Program-made: the position numbers and the translations under genes
Part shown: positions 10,530 through 21,288 of the stretch, piece by piece
Numbering within the stretch: position 1 is the first letter of the stretch
Layout: the number at the start of each line of letters is the position of its first letter
Notes under the pieces: model-generated
Told to the model about the DNA's origin: nothing
Databases searched by the model: none
What the model saw: only the letters and a program-made list of their open reading frames with translations
Source: Gautieria morchelliformis
Taxonomy: Eukaryota; Basidiomycota; Agaricomycetes; Gomphales; Gomphaceae
DNA: 64,000 nt
Reading direction: 5' to 3'
NCBI GenBank assembly: GCA_015179125.1
Contig: WHVA01000210.1
Coordinates: forward strand, 116,624 to 180,623

Positions 10530-13518
10530 CTAGGTGGATACCCGCGCTTCGCGCGGGGGTGCAAGTCAAACGCCTCGGTAAGGTCAAATGCCTCGGTAAG
10601 GTCAAACACATCAGCAAGGTCAAACACCTTGGGTAAATCAAACTTGGGATAAGTCAAACACATTCGCCATGCCTCCTCCTCTGGCTCTATTCCGCAACAT
10701 CCACACTTTGACCTTTTGATCCCCTTGTTCTTTACTATTCACATACTTCCCCTTTTGACAGTATTCACCGGCCTTCCCTACTTGACCCTTAGCATAGCAA
10801 GTCCAGAGCATCAGGAGATCCATTTGTTCCACTATCAATTAGACCCACATTCCCCTTGTTCTTTTGCCTATTGATTGTTCTTAGTTCTACCCGGCACCCC
10901 CTTGTAGTTCCTCTTGTTCTGTATTAGTTACTTACTCCATTTATCCTAGTGACTTTGCTTGCACCGGAATTGCTTACCTCTACCTTCTGACATGTTGTCT
11001 CAGCTCTTTGTATAAAACCCAGTCATGTGTGCCTCTGTTCTGCAATCAGATAATTGACTTTGATATGTGACTCCCTTTGCACTGTTTCCTGTTCTTACCA
11101 CAGCAAGTACTTGCAAGGCCTCTGTCTCTCTGACCTCTGCCTTCCAACTCGATTTCTGATATCCAACTTAACTCGATTCTTGAACCCTTACCTCTAGGTG
11201 GATACCCATGCTTCACATGGGGGTGTAGGTCAAACGCCTCAATAAGGTCAAATGCATCAGCAAGGTCAAACACATTGGGTAAATCAAACTTGGAATAAGT
11301 AAAACACATCTCATTGCAATTGAAAGTAGCTATAAGTAACACATCAAGATAGGTAATGTCTCTACACATGTCTGCATGTGCCCAAGTATAGCATGCATAG
11401 CATGTCCTCCATGCATAGCCTTGAATATAGCATGCTTATTGTGTCCCTGGTTTGTAACATGACCCCACACATAACATGTCCCCAAGTATAGTGTGCGTAG
11501 CATGTCCTCCATGCATAGTGTGTCTCCACATGTAGCATGTCCCTGGTTTGTAGCATGTCCCCAAACATAGCGTGTCCCTAAATTATAGCATGTGTGTCCC
11601 CCATGCATAGCGTGTCCACATGTGTAGCTTGTCCCTACATGTAGTGTGTGTAGCATCTCCCTCAAGTATAGTGTGCAAAGTGTGTCCCCAATGCATAACA
11701 TGTCCCCCAAGTATAGTGTGCATAGCATATCCTTTGTTTGTAGTGTGTCCCCCAAGTATAGCATGTGTAGAATGTCCCTTGTTTGTAGTGTTTTCCCCTG
11801 TAGTGTGTCCCTTGTTTGTACCATGTCCCCCAAGCATAGTGTGTCCCCACATATAGTGTGCACATCCCCATGCATAGCATGCTTGTCCCCATGCATAACA
11901 TGCGTGCCTCCATGCATAACATGGGTGTCCCCAAGCATAGCATGTGTGTCCCCATGCATAGCATGCTTGTCCCCACGCATAACATGCGTGTCCCCATGCA
12001 TAGCCTGTCTGTCCCCAAGAATAGTGTGTCCCCACATGTGGCATGCATGTCCCCATGCATAACATGCGTGTCTCCACGCATAACATGCGTGTCTCCAAGC
12101 ATAACATGCGTGTCTCCAAGCATAACATGCGTGTCCCCAAGCATAGCGTGTGTGTCCCCACGCATAACATGTGTGTCTCCATGCATAACATGAGTGTCTC
12201 CACACATAGCATGCGTGTCCCCAAGCATAGCGTGCGTGTCTCCACGCATAACATGCGTGTCCCCATGCATAGTGTGTGTAGCATGCCCCTCAAGTATAGC
12301 ATATCCCCAAGGGCCTCAAAGTGAAGCAAGCAGAGGCTGTTACTATTTATTAACTTTTAGCAAACTCAGGGACATGTATCAATATCTATTTTGTGACATA
12401 TACAGACATAAATAAAATAGTCAAGGAAACCATATTTAAGCAGCTGCTGTCATTAATTTTTAGCAAAGTCAGGATTATCTATTTTTCGAAAAAATGTCAA
12501 GAAAATGTCCAGTAAATGTAAGCTGAAGCTGTTATTAATTTTAGCAAAGTTAGGATTATCTATTTTTCGAAAAATGTCAAAAAAATGCACTGTACATTTA
12601 ACCTGGAGCTGTTGTCAATTTTGACAAAGTCAGGATAATTTATTGATATCTATTTGCGAAAAAATGTCAAAAAAGTACAGTACATTGAAGCAGAAGCTGT
12701 GATTAATGCCCAGCCAAAGCCAGAGAAGCCCAGAGACTGACAGAGAAACCCAGAGCCCAGCCAAAGCCATAGTAAGCCAGCCACCAGTATAGCCAGAGAG
12801 GAGTGGCTGGTAAGCGGCTTTACAGTAAATAAACCAATAAAACAAACCACATTTAAAAGCAGAATCTATTGTCATTAATTTTAGAGGAAACTTATTGATG
12901 TCAATTTTCGAAAAAAATATTGATATTAAAATTATTTTTTTCAGCAGTCTTTAGATGTTATTTAAATCTATTTTCGAAAAAAATCACAAAAATATAACGT
13001 ACATGTGACAACTATATGATGAAAAAAAAAAAAGGAACCAATAAAATTACCAGCTTTTATTACATGGCAATCTATTAAAAAAAAAGATATTACTTATCAA
13101 TAGCCAGCCAGCCATAGCAATAGACATCCAGCCAGCTAAAGGAGGAGACAGCAGACAGCAGCCAGCAGCCAGAGCAGACAGCAGAGAGAGGAATCGGCGG
13201 TTGGGCAGGTTCCTGGCGTTACCTCCTTACCGTTCGGCCTTTATACCGCGCGCGCGTGTCGTGCACGGACCACGCTCGCGTATGCGCGCTCTGGTCGCGA
13301 ACGGGTCACGTGACCGCTGCGCAGCGTTCTATGCTCGCGGCTGCGCCGCTCGACGCTGACCTAATTTGGAACGCAAACGGTCACGTGACCATGCTGCGCA
13401 GCGTTCTTGGCTCGCGGCTGCGCCGCTCGCGTCCGATTGGCCAGCTGACTAAGGCTGACCTAAAACCTGACATAAGCTCGACGCCCACAACCCACCGAGC
13501 TGTTTTCATATAGTGTAA
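10530..13518 (-). mobile_element. Helitron-like unit 4, near-duplicate of unit 2
   Basis: Left end CTAGGTGGATACCCGCGC, right end TATAGTGTAA beside host T. The internal order is identical to unit 2: TCAAAC repeats, truncated B LTR (about 10665-11193), second terminus at 11194, minisatellite (11380-12310), CGAAAA repeats, GCAGACA tract and palindrome cluster. It differs by small indels. Its right end is the true right boundary of the whole array within the GT17 gene. Confidence 0.75.
11380..12310. repeat. CATGTCCCC-type minisatellite (unit 4 copy)
   Basis: The same array as at 6150-7110, with expansions and contractions of the 20-bp unit. Long open frames on both strands are artefacts of the repeat. 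Confidence 0.88.
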
Positions 13519-14131
13519 TAGGAATAGGAATATATCCGTACCCTCGCATATCACCTTCTGAATCCTCGCTGGAGAGAGAAGGGACCCATCTCCCCCAATA
13601 CAATCGGCATGCGAGAAACCTACGCAAACCACAGATAAGTACAGCAATTTGAGCCAAAGTCACCACCGTGAACTGAAAAAACGCACCTTGCATTTTCGTC
13701 ACGAACTCGTGGATATACCTGAAACAATAACTGCAGCGCCCGTCAACGTCAACGTCAGCCACCGGTGGCGCACGCAGCCGCAGCCGCAGCCAGCCATGAG
13801 AGACGCCGCACCTGCAATGCCACCCCGCATCCGCCAACACGACGTCCGTCGCCTTCGAGTGCATGTAAAGCTCACGGGCGTCCCATTCGTGTATCTGCGC
13901 GCGCCAGCTCCCCCAACCGTACGGCCACTCGAACGAGTATATGTAGTTGCGCATCTGGAGGTGCAGCGGCGACGGCGCCGCGCACGCCTTAATCAGACAC
14001 AGGGTATGCGCGGCCGGGATCTCATCCACGTCCGAGAAGACGACGAGCAGGCGCGCCTGCGCGGGGACATGCGCGTTGATCAGCGCGGTCATCGCAGCGC
14101 GCTGGTCGCGCTCGACGTCGAACGCAGTCTC
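13519..14131 (-). pseudogene. Central exons of the GT17-family glycosyltransferase gene
   Basis: On the minus strand, exon 14131-13687 encodes the GT17 core: LLVVFSDVDEIPAAHT (DxD-type metal site SDVDEIP), LQMRNYIYSFEWPYGWGSWR, and AGWHC...CSYCFRYIHEFVTKMQ. A segment between AGWHCRCG and RCSYCF is an extra CG-rich insertion unlike the family. A 67-nt intron (13686-13620) leads to exon 13619-13519 with GFSHADCIGGDGSLLSP and VICEGTDIF, where the Helitron array begins. The continuation (NMLPK...) is at 1627. The 5' exons are missing: at 14132 an LTR-like sequence starts. The family adds N-acetylglucosamine to N-glycan mannose in the Golgi. This copy cannot make the full enzyme. Confidence 0.82.
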
Positions 14132-15569
14132 TGTTAGGGATCGTCCACAAAGTAGCTACCTATTTATGAACATTTACTAGGTAGTTAATTAGTTTCAAAT
14201 GTCCTCAAGGAAGGTTGTATTAATATTTCTATGCTACACTCACATTGGGTCCACAAGATACAACAATCTCTTGATAGTTTAGCTAAGAATCCCCACGGTC
14301 ACATGACTATCACATGACCTCAAAAACAGCTCAAAGTCACCTGATCATCCACAGTCACCTGACAATCACCTGACCTCATAGTCACCTGATTATCTACAGT
14401 CACCTGACAATCACCTGACCTCAAAGTCACTTGATTATCTACGGTCACCTGACAATCACATGACACAGTCACATGACCTCAATCCAGCATGAAGTCACAT
14501 GACTTTCCTTCGTCACATGATAATCACATGAGCGTGGGAGTTTCTTACATACTCTTAGCTTTACTGTCACAGAGCTGTGACTTTAACCCAATATAGCAAT
14601 AGAACCTTCCACAGCCTTCCAATAGTTTCCAAACCTTTCCTGAAGCTTCTCTAAGCTTCCACAAGGTTCTTCACAGTAGTAGAAGCCTCTACAAGGTTCC
14701 TGGCAGTAGTTACATAAGCTAGATGCAGTATAAATAGCCTGCAGTTTTAGCAGTGAAGCAATCAATCATCTTTCACCCAAACCACTCATACCTTGAGTAA
14801 CTGAAGTGTGACTTCAACACAGCCTTGTACCGAAGTACTGGCTCACTGACTTGGCTACAGTCTAAGATTGCAGCAACTCTGATTGGCTCTGAGAAGTACA
14901 AGAGTGCTCTATTTTAATTGCAGCAGGCTCTGACTAATCGGCTGTGAACAGCAACATTACTAAGAGTAACTGATTAGTAATCCTGTACCATTAGACGCCA
15001 CTCTGAGCAGTGATCTAATAGACTTGGTTATTAGTTATTCAATTCACACAATAGATTATTAACTTAACTCTGAGTTAAGTGGGTTAATAGCCTTTTGAGT
15101 AATTGATCTTTCTTGATCAATCAACGCACTACAGATATTAACCTAACTCAGGGTAAGTGAGTTAATATCCTACGTTTGTTGAGTTGGAAAACCAGAAAAG
15201 CCACAAGAATAGTGACATACTTGAACTGAGGAAGAGTTCAAGCGCAGAACTATCTTTTCACGTCTTGGGGATTATTGTTGTCTTTAATTCACTCGACCCG
15301 CGGTCCTAAGACTCTAGGTAGCTTTCCCGCTTAAAGTATCTGGACCCTTGGACGCCTATAAACATTCTTTGACCTCACAAAGTATTGCACAATCTAAGAA
15401 CTACACGTGTTCAGTTAAATCTCTATTGCTACACTTCCTGTACCAATACTGATTCTGATTGTTCACCGGAGTATAATTTCTTAATTGGGTTCTCCGTTAA
15501 AATAGTTTCGAAGCTTGCGTGTGCTTGTAAAGTCAAATCTCTGATTGAACTTTAGAATTGTGTTTAACA
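14132..15569 (+). mobile_element. LTR-like sequence interrupting the 5' side of the GT17 gene
   Basis: It starts TGTTAGGGATCG directly after GT17 exon sequence and contains a tandem CACATG/CACCTG site cluster (14310-14535), a TATAAATAG box at 14729 and a long AT-rich leader. One possible end is TTTAACA at 15569. I found no matching second copy and no target duplication, so family and exact right end are uncertain. There are no coding motifs. Confidence 0.45.
14310..14535. promoter_or_regulatory. Tandem GTCACATGA / GTCACCTGA cluster upstream of a TATA box
   Basis: At least ten copies of TCACATGA, TCACCTGA or their complements, in a pattern that repeats about every 60 bp. They lie 200-420 bp upstream of TATAAATAG (14729). 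The arrangement looks like an LTR U3 enhancer of E-box-like sites. The function is inferred from layout only. Confidence 0.5.
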
Positions 15570-15714
15570 CCACAGTTTTACGTTTAGTTCAACGGGTTCC
15601 AAAACAGTGCCCCCGATACAATCTCTCGCCGCCTGGTCCATGCACAGCTCAGCCCTGGGCTTTAAAAGGCGTCGGGATGTGAGGCGACGGGTCCATTCCA
15701 CCACTTGATACCTC

Positions 15715-17130
15715 ATGGCTGATAATGAATCGTCTCCTTTCTCCGTACTTATTGAGCGAACGCGGGTAAAGCTGAAGGTTCGCCCTGACTTTCGGGGGAC
15801 TTGCACGAAGAGGTGGAGGAATGGGTTGCCGAAGCTGAAGAGCTTCAGGTAAGAGTAGCTCTCAGATCAAGTCTTTCGCTGAACACCCGATCATAGGCTG
15901 AGCTGCGGACCACCTTGCGTGTCGAAGCGATCGCGGATCCCGACTTCGAACGTCCGTCGGATGTAGACGACTTGGTGAAGGAGGTGAAGGAAGCGAAGGA
16001 GTGGCTCGGGGGTGCAGGATTCCTGCTTAGCCCAGAGTTCCTTGATGCCGGGATGAACGCAGTGCAAGGGGCGACAGCTTCGTGGGGCCCGTCGAAGGAA
16101 GCCGAGGTAGTGGGGGATGCTGCGAAGGAGCTTGAAAGTACGTTACACGTATCTGTTTGTTTAGCCAGGCTAATTCGGAGCTCTGTCAAAGATCCTGCTC
16201 CTGTTGTTGAGCCCATCGCTGCACCACCGGAATCGCTCCGACCCTCGACTGTAGGTCCGTCAATAGGCACGAAACGTCGACCGATGTTTCTTTCGTCCGA
16301 GGACGAGGGCGACGATGCTCCGACACCGAAGAAGCCGCGCAAGGAATGCGTTCGGAGCCCTACGCCCGAGATCATCGCAGTCGAGCCAACTCCTGCCCAA
16401 TGTCGCAAGGGTCGGGCAAATGCGCTGGTTGCCGAAGCGGACAAGGTCCCGCAATCGGTGGCGAAACATGGCTACCCTGAGCATGCATATTTGCTCGGGT
16501 GGCTGATCTATCAAGGGGTAAGCAGCATCGATCTTTGTCGAAGTACTTCGCCCGCTGACTGCATGCTTCTCTGTAGCACGACATATTGAAGAGGCCTGCG
16601 AAGTGTGGGCGATGTCTTCGCTATGGTCACACCTGCAGTGGTGAGGCGGGGAAGATGTGTGGGCGATGTATTCGTGATCGCCAGGGCTGTGTCGCGGCAG
16701 AGGGTAAGTCCCCTCTTTCTCCATTCGTCCTACATCGTCCGAACTCATGTGGAGTCCTTATCCCTCCTCTAGAGTATGTGGCGAAGGACGAGAAGGATGG
16801 TCGAGAGCCAGAGGTAAAGGAGCGAGGATCGAAAGGGAAGAGTAAGGGGAAAGCAAAGGATAAGGGATTGGCGACGGGTTCGTCCTCGATTTCGTCGAAG
16901 GGCGTCCTTGGTAAGCCTGTTGAATCCGCTTCCCGAATATCTTCGGCTGATTCCCAGATACCCCCGAAGGCACCCGAACATCTACGCTGGCCGGCGAGGA
17001 GAGGGTGGAGGATCTGGTGGAGAGGTCGGAGGAGTTGATGAGGAGTGTGTCTCGAAAGCTCAACGATTTGAGCGGAGAGGTTTTAGAACTAGAGGGGGTC
17101 CAGGCGATGATCAGAAAATTAACGAAGTAG
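15715..17130 (+). CDS. Zn2Cys6 / coiled-coil protein gene, antisense gene of retroelement A
   Basis: Five exons: 15715-15848, 15897-16517, 16577-16703, 16773-16910 and 16958-17130 (TAG), with introns of 47-69 nt and consistent phases. The protein would be about 397 residues if one missing G in the G5 run near 15794 is allowed; as read, exon 1 is frameshifted. The middle holds CGRCLRYGHTC and, after 7 residues, CGRCIRDRQGC. This is an exact CX2CX6C-X7-CX2CX6C binuclear zinc cluster of the GAL4 type. The N terminus is acidic and helical (EEVEEWVAEAEELQAEL) and the C terminus a coiled coil (ERVEDLVERSEELM). It runs opposite to the gag of element A and sits where the 3' end of A is expected, as in element B. 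The target is unknown. Confidence 0.7.
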
Positions 17131-17394
17131 GGTAGGGGTTGTTGTATAAACAATCTGAACATAGGAATATTTTCTTGCATTTTTCATTTCTGTTTTTCTT
17201 TTCGAGGGTGCTTTTAAGCCTTGGGTCCCTTCGGGGGCTTCGTGTCAGTGTAGGCGAAGCTGTGCGAAGGGGGCATTCCCCCCTTTATGGTACATGTCGC
17301 CCCGACGGGTAAAATGCGTGGGGGTGATTCGGGACGCTGTTTGGGAGAAGGAATGGTTCGCTACCCTTGTCAGACGTCTGGTGGAAGAGCCGAG

Positions 17395-17905
17395 GTGTAA
17401 TAGAGTTCGTCCAATCGCTGTGTTCGGGGCGTAACCCGAGGATAGCGGGGATATGTATAAAGCGGAGGTCTGGAGGACTCGGTAGAGTTATGCTTAATAG
17501 GCCTTTGTGGAAGTAGCGAATAGTTTGCTGTCCATGTCAAACGTCTGTGCGAAAACAGGAAGATTCGGGATAGGAAAGAGCGAACAAAGAAACGACACCT
17601 GGAGGAAGATCCAAGGTGTAATAGAATCTGTCCAATCACTGTGTTTGGGGCGTAACCCGAGAATAGCGGGGACGAGTATAAAGCAGCGATATTGAGGACT
17701 CGTTAGAGTGATGCTCGATAGGCTTTTGCTGAGGTAGCGAACAGTTCGCCGTCCATGTCGAACGTCTGTGTGAAAACAGGAAGATTCCGGATAGGAAAGA
17801 GCGAACAAAGAAATGACACCTAGAGGGAGATCCAAGGTGTAATAGAGTTGTCCAATCGCCGTGTTCGGGACGTAACCCAAAGATAGCGGGGGCGAGTGTT
17901 CGGAA
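17395..17905. repeat. 220-bp tandem repeat, 2.3 copies
   Basis: GTGTAATAGAGTTCGTCCAATCGC-like starts recur at about 17395, 17614 and 17834. The copies share GCGTAACCCGA, GATAGCGGGG and AAACAGGAAGATTC. It lies between the gag end and the antisense gene of element A, where pol would be expected. Confidence 0.85.
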
Positions 17906-18240
17906 TGTATGTCGAAGGCACCTGAAGAGTGGTATGTGGGAAAACTATCTATTGAAGTAGAGTTTGTTCTGAATGAGACGGATATGTACGTGTTTGGCGA
18001 ATGGGACAAGTAGTGGCTAGTGTGTTTTTACAAGGAGGAGGAGATAGAGATATTTGTGCGAGGATTTTTGAGAACTAGGATGAGAGGGGAAAGAATCAGA
18101 GACCGAGAAGGTGTACATGGATGGGAAGAGGTGAAGGAGGCAGGATAGTCAAAGCGAACAGATACAGGGATTCATACAAAGTGGGTAAGGTCGTTGTTCG
18201 ATGGGCTAAAACGAGCCATTTTTAACACCACAGAGGGGTC
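17906..18240. other. Non-coding part of element A
   Basis: Purine-rich sequence between the tandem repeat and the gag stop codon. No reverse transcriptase, integrase or protease motif can be read on either strand. Confidence 0.5.
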
Positions 18241-18246
18241 GCGAGC

Positions 18247-19137
18247 TTAACATTCCACGGGAGAGCTTTCGCCACCTTCGGGAACCTCTTCGAGAATCGC
18301 AACCTGGGGGTCGCCTTCGAGAGTGAAGATGACTCTGCCAGTAGTTGGGGCAGACTCTTGGAAGTGGCACCCCTTCGCGTGATGTGTGGGGGTTTCGCCG
18401 CAATAAGGGCAAAGGCCTTTGGTTTTTCGTCGCTCTTTCTTGGCTTCAGTAAGACATCCGGTAGCATCGAGGATGCCGGAAAGATCTTTCTGTTCGTCGG
18501 GCTTGGCTGCGGCAGGGGGTCTGGGTCGAGCGTTAGCACGTGGTGTAACAGAAGGTTCGGAAGAAGAAGGGGGACGAATAGAGGTTGTAATCTGCTTTTC
18601 GCCTTGGCACTCCCAGTAGCGATTGTCGATGCGAAGAGCCTGACGTTTGAGATCGTCGAGGCTTTCGGGACGTTCGTAGGAGAGCATGTGGTCTTTGATG
18701 CGCTCGGCGAGGCTGTTGTAGAAGGCGTCGTAAAGGCCGGCATCGTTCCACTCGACGTAAGAGGACAACTCAGTGAATGTGGTCATGTGGCGATTGACAC
18801 GATGGGTGTTGAGCATTTTGAGCCTGCGAATAGCTCGCTCGGACACCTGGATGATGTCGGCCTGACCGAAAAGACGATTAAGTTCGTCTACAAAGATAAG
18901 CCAGTTGCTCCAAATGGGAGGTTCTGGGAACTGAATTAGAAAAGGCTGCCACCAGATCAAGGCAATGTCGCTGAGGTAGGATGCTGCGTAGGAGACTCGC
19001 TGTCGCTCCTGCTGGAACTTTCGGGGCTTGTTGTCGAAGACCATGATACAACTAGCGATGAATGTTCGGAGGAGGCGAGGTTCTTTCCCTGTGAATTTGT
19101 CAGGCTTCGCAGCATCGGAATCACCATCAGGGGCGGC
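18247..19137 (-). pseudogene. Gag of element A, C-terminal half
   Basis: Minus-strand Ty3/gypsy capsid: DKFTGKEPRLLRTFIASC, SYAASYLSDIALIWWQPF, SYVEWNDAGLYDAFYNSLAERIKDHM and RIDNRYWECQ, then a zinc knuckle variant CPYCGETPTHHAKGC (CX2CX5HX4C). It stops at TTA (18247). The frame joins seamlessly to 27203, with PQ continuing into AAPDGDSD, once the nested element B and one copy of its CTGAG duplication are removed. There is no pol downstream. Confidence 0.85.
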
Positions 19138-19142
19138 CTGAG

Positions 19143-19861
19143 TGTTACGACCGTTCATTTCTGACTTCTGACCCTCAGTTCCGCCACACCTTCCGCCCCT
19201 CCGATATTTCCGCAGCACCTTCCGCCCCTCCGATATTTCCGCAGCACCTTCCGCCCCTCTGTTATTTCCGACATTCCACCCCTTGTACATTTCCCTTGTT
19301 CTTTCGACTCTATTACTTGGACCCACCGGACCCTTTTCATCGTTCATCAAGACCATATATCCGGTCACCCTTGTAGTTCGTTGTCAGATATGTTTTCCCG
19401 ACCCCTTGTTCTTTGCCATTGTTCTACCTTACCCTGAACCCCCCTTGTAGTCCCATTGTTCCCAATAGTTAGTTCCCACGCATTGTCTACTCGACTTCCA
19501 TTTCCTCCAGAATTTGCTTGGTACCATATCATTACCTGTTGTCTCAGCTCTTTGTATAAAACCCCCTCATGTATGTCTGTTATTCTGCAATCAGATAATC
19601 GCCTTCGATACTTGATTTCCTTCGTTCCACCTCCTGTTCTTAGCACAGCGAGTCTAGCAAGATCTCAGTCTCTCCACCTTCCGTCTTCTGCCTTCCGCCT
19701 CAGTTCCGACTCAAGTTCCGACCAAACCTTTGGTTCAGTACTTTCCGACTTCCGACTCAGTTCCGAAATACTTAGGACGATAGTTCATTGGGGGCGCAAC
19801 CTACAAGTTGAAGCCGCTGTCCTTTCCAGTTCCGACTTAGCGGAAATCTCGATACGTAACA
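19143..19861 (+). repeat. 5' LTR of element B
   Basis: 719 bp, TG...CA ends, TATAAA at 19555-19560. It is 29 bp longer than the 3' LTR because of an extra CCGCAGCACCTTCCGCCCCTCCGATATTT-type repeat near 19200-19260. Confidence 0.93.
19555..19599 (+). promoter_or_regulatory. LTR promoter and inferred mRNA 5' end used as primer
   Basis: The TATAAA box starts at 19555. AATCAGATAAT at 19589-19599, 34 nt downstream, is where transcription should begin. This 11-mer is the exact reverse complement of the primer-binding site at 19864-19874. Confidence 0.75.
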
Positions 19862-19863
19862 GT

Positions 19864-19874
19864 ATTATCTGATT
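19864..19874 (+). promoter_or_regulatory. Self-priming primer-binding site of element B
   Basis: ATTATCTGATT begins two bases after the LTR end. It is perfectly complementary over 11 nt to AATCAGATAAT in the LTR. Tf1 of fission yeast is known to prime reverse transcription by pairing the first 11 nt of its mRNA to the PBS; the geometry here is the same. Confidence 0.78.
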
Positions 19875-19894
19875 CCCACCCGATAACTATCACT

Positions 19895-21288
19895 ATGCCT
19901 CCTCGTACCACAGCTACTTCAGCTCGAGCAGGAGCTGTCGAAGCTCTCTCTTATTTTGGCAGCCTTAGATCCACAGCACCAAGGCACGCGGAACCCTCGG
20001 GCAGCTCTTGTGCCGACGATGAGCTCTCCGATGCTATTCCGCAACGATTCGAAGAAGTTCCCGACGCTAATCCCGACGACAATCCCGACTATGACGGAAA
20101 CTCGACGAGTAGCAGCGGCGAACAAACAGCAGCGTCATTACGACGCCCAGCTCCACCACCACCACCTCCACCAGGACCACCTCCAGGCGGCCCTCATGGT
20201 GGCCCACCCGGCGGTCCTCCACCTCCAATTCCACCTCAGATTCCCGCCAACCCAGTTCCGCCCGCGCCAGTTCCGGATCTTGCACAAGCCATCGCCATGC
20301 TAGCCGGACAACTCCAGCACCCGGCCCAAGCACCACCACGACCCAAGACAAAGGTCCGCGAACCAGATCAGTTCGACGGTTCCGACCCCAAGAAGCTCCA
20401 GCCGTTTCTGGTCCAGCTCCAACTCAATTTCCGTGATCGCCCCGACGCCTTTCCTGACGACGAACGGAAGGTCAATTATGCCCTTTCCTATCTCCGAGGC
20501 ATGGCTCTCGACTACTTCGAACCCGCCCTCATGGATCCGTTCGCTCTTGTCGACTGGGCCGACGATTACCACAACTTCGTTTCCAAACTCCGCAGCAACT
20601 TCGGACCATTTGACATGGAAGCCGATGCGGAAAATGAACTCGATAAGCTTCGCATGAAAGACACTCATAAGATAGCTAAATATATCGTCACGTTCCAGCA
20701 GCTCGCTCCTCAAGTCCAATGGGGAGAAGCCGCACTCCGACGCCACTTTTACATGGGCTTGCCATCCTGCATCAAGGATGAAATTGCCCGCGTCGGAAAA
20801 CCCGCCACCCTTACCTACCTCCGCAACCTCGCCCAATCCATCAATTCGCGCTACTGGGAAAGACACTCCGAGATTGCTCGCGAAACATCCACCCAGAGCA
20901 AGAACGGCAAGTCTTCCGACAAGAAGTCTGACAAAGACAAGAAGAAAACCAATTCCGGAAACAACAACTCCGGAACAACAGTTCCGGATCCAACTCCGGC
21001 AACTGGAACAACAATAACACCCCTCGCAACAACCAGGCCTCTGGTTCCAACACCAACGCCTGAAAGAGCACTCCGGACCTTTCCGACAAACTTGGGAAGG
21101 ATGGAAAACTAACCCCTGTAGAACGCCAGCGTCGCATGGACAACAACCTTTGCCTTTTCTGCAGCAAAGGCGGTCACGTCGCTCACGACTGCACTCGTGC
21201 TTCCGCCTCCGCTGCCAAAGCCAAGGGCCACGCAGCAAAGACGGAAGAGAAATCCGAAGCGGCTCCCACTGCGGATTCAAAAAAATAG
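19895..21288 (+). pseudogene. gag: Gag of element B
   Basis: It starts MPPRTTATSARAGAVEAL 34 nt after the LTR. A proline-rich stretch (PPPPPPPGPPPGG) is followed by the gypsy capsid (KVREPDQFDGSDPKKLQPF, NYALSYLRGMALDYFEP, YIVTFQQLAPQVQWGEAAL, SINSRYWERHSE). Near 20965 the frame shifts by one base. The rest (SGNWNNNNTPRNNQ, then TGA at 21061, then the zinc knuckle CLFCSKGGHVAHDC) is in another frame, ending TAG at 21286. The capsid half would be made as a 405-residue product lacking the knuckle. Pol follows by a -1 shift. Confidence 0.9.
21279..21285 (+). promoter_or_regulatory. Candidate -1 ribosomal frameshift site
   Basis: The heptamer A AAA AAA is in the gag (zinc-knuckle) frame, directly followed by the gag stop TAG (21286). 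Slipping back one base enters the pol frame, which is open from there. This matches the X XXY YYZ rule. A weak downstream stem (CCTC...GAGG, 21298-21320) is possible. Confidence 0.65.

Larger units (their letters stand above)
1628..13518 (-). mobile_element. Head-to-tail array of non-autonomous Helitron-like elements
   Basis: The array is bounded by host A|T dinucleotides. Its left end is CTAG (1628-1631) and its right end, read on the minus strand, starts TTACACTATATG. Internal junctions at 5287/5288, 8359/8360 and 10529/10530 join a 3' terminus directly to the 5' terminus of the next unit. On the minus strand the 3' terminus is a GC-rich hairpin (CCCGCGC-TTCG-CGCGGG), then TACCCAC or TATCCAC, then CTAG. 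The 5' terminus is TCTATAGTATAAAG, TCTAAGAG or TTACACTATATG. A hairpin about 7 nt before CTRR, insertion between A and T and absence of target duplication are the known Helitron signature. No Rep/helicase gene is present, so mobility would need a helper. The array interrupts a GT17 gene. Confidence 0.8.

Noticed and set aside
14132-15569. 3' LTR of element A
   Set aside because: Sequence and termini differ from the 5' LTR of A (28559-29212, 35448-35846), and its TATA box points the opposite way.
15560-18235. Shared 12-mer TTAACACCACAG at 15565 and 18224 as ends of one element
   Set aside because: Flanking sequences do not match beyond 12-14 bp, and no LTR pair or duplication supports it.
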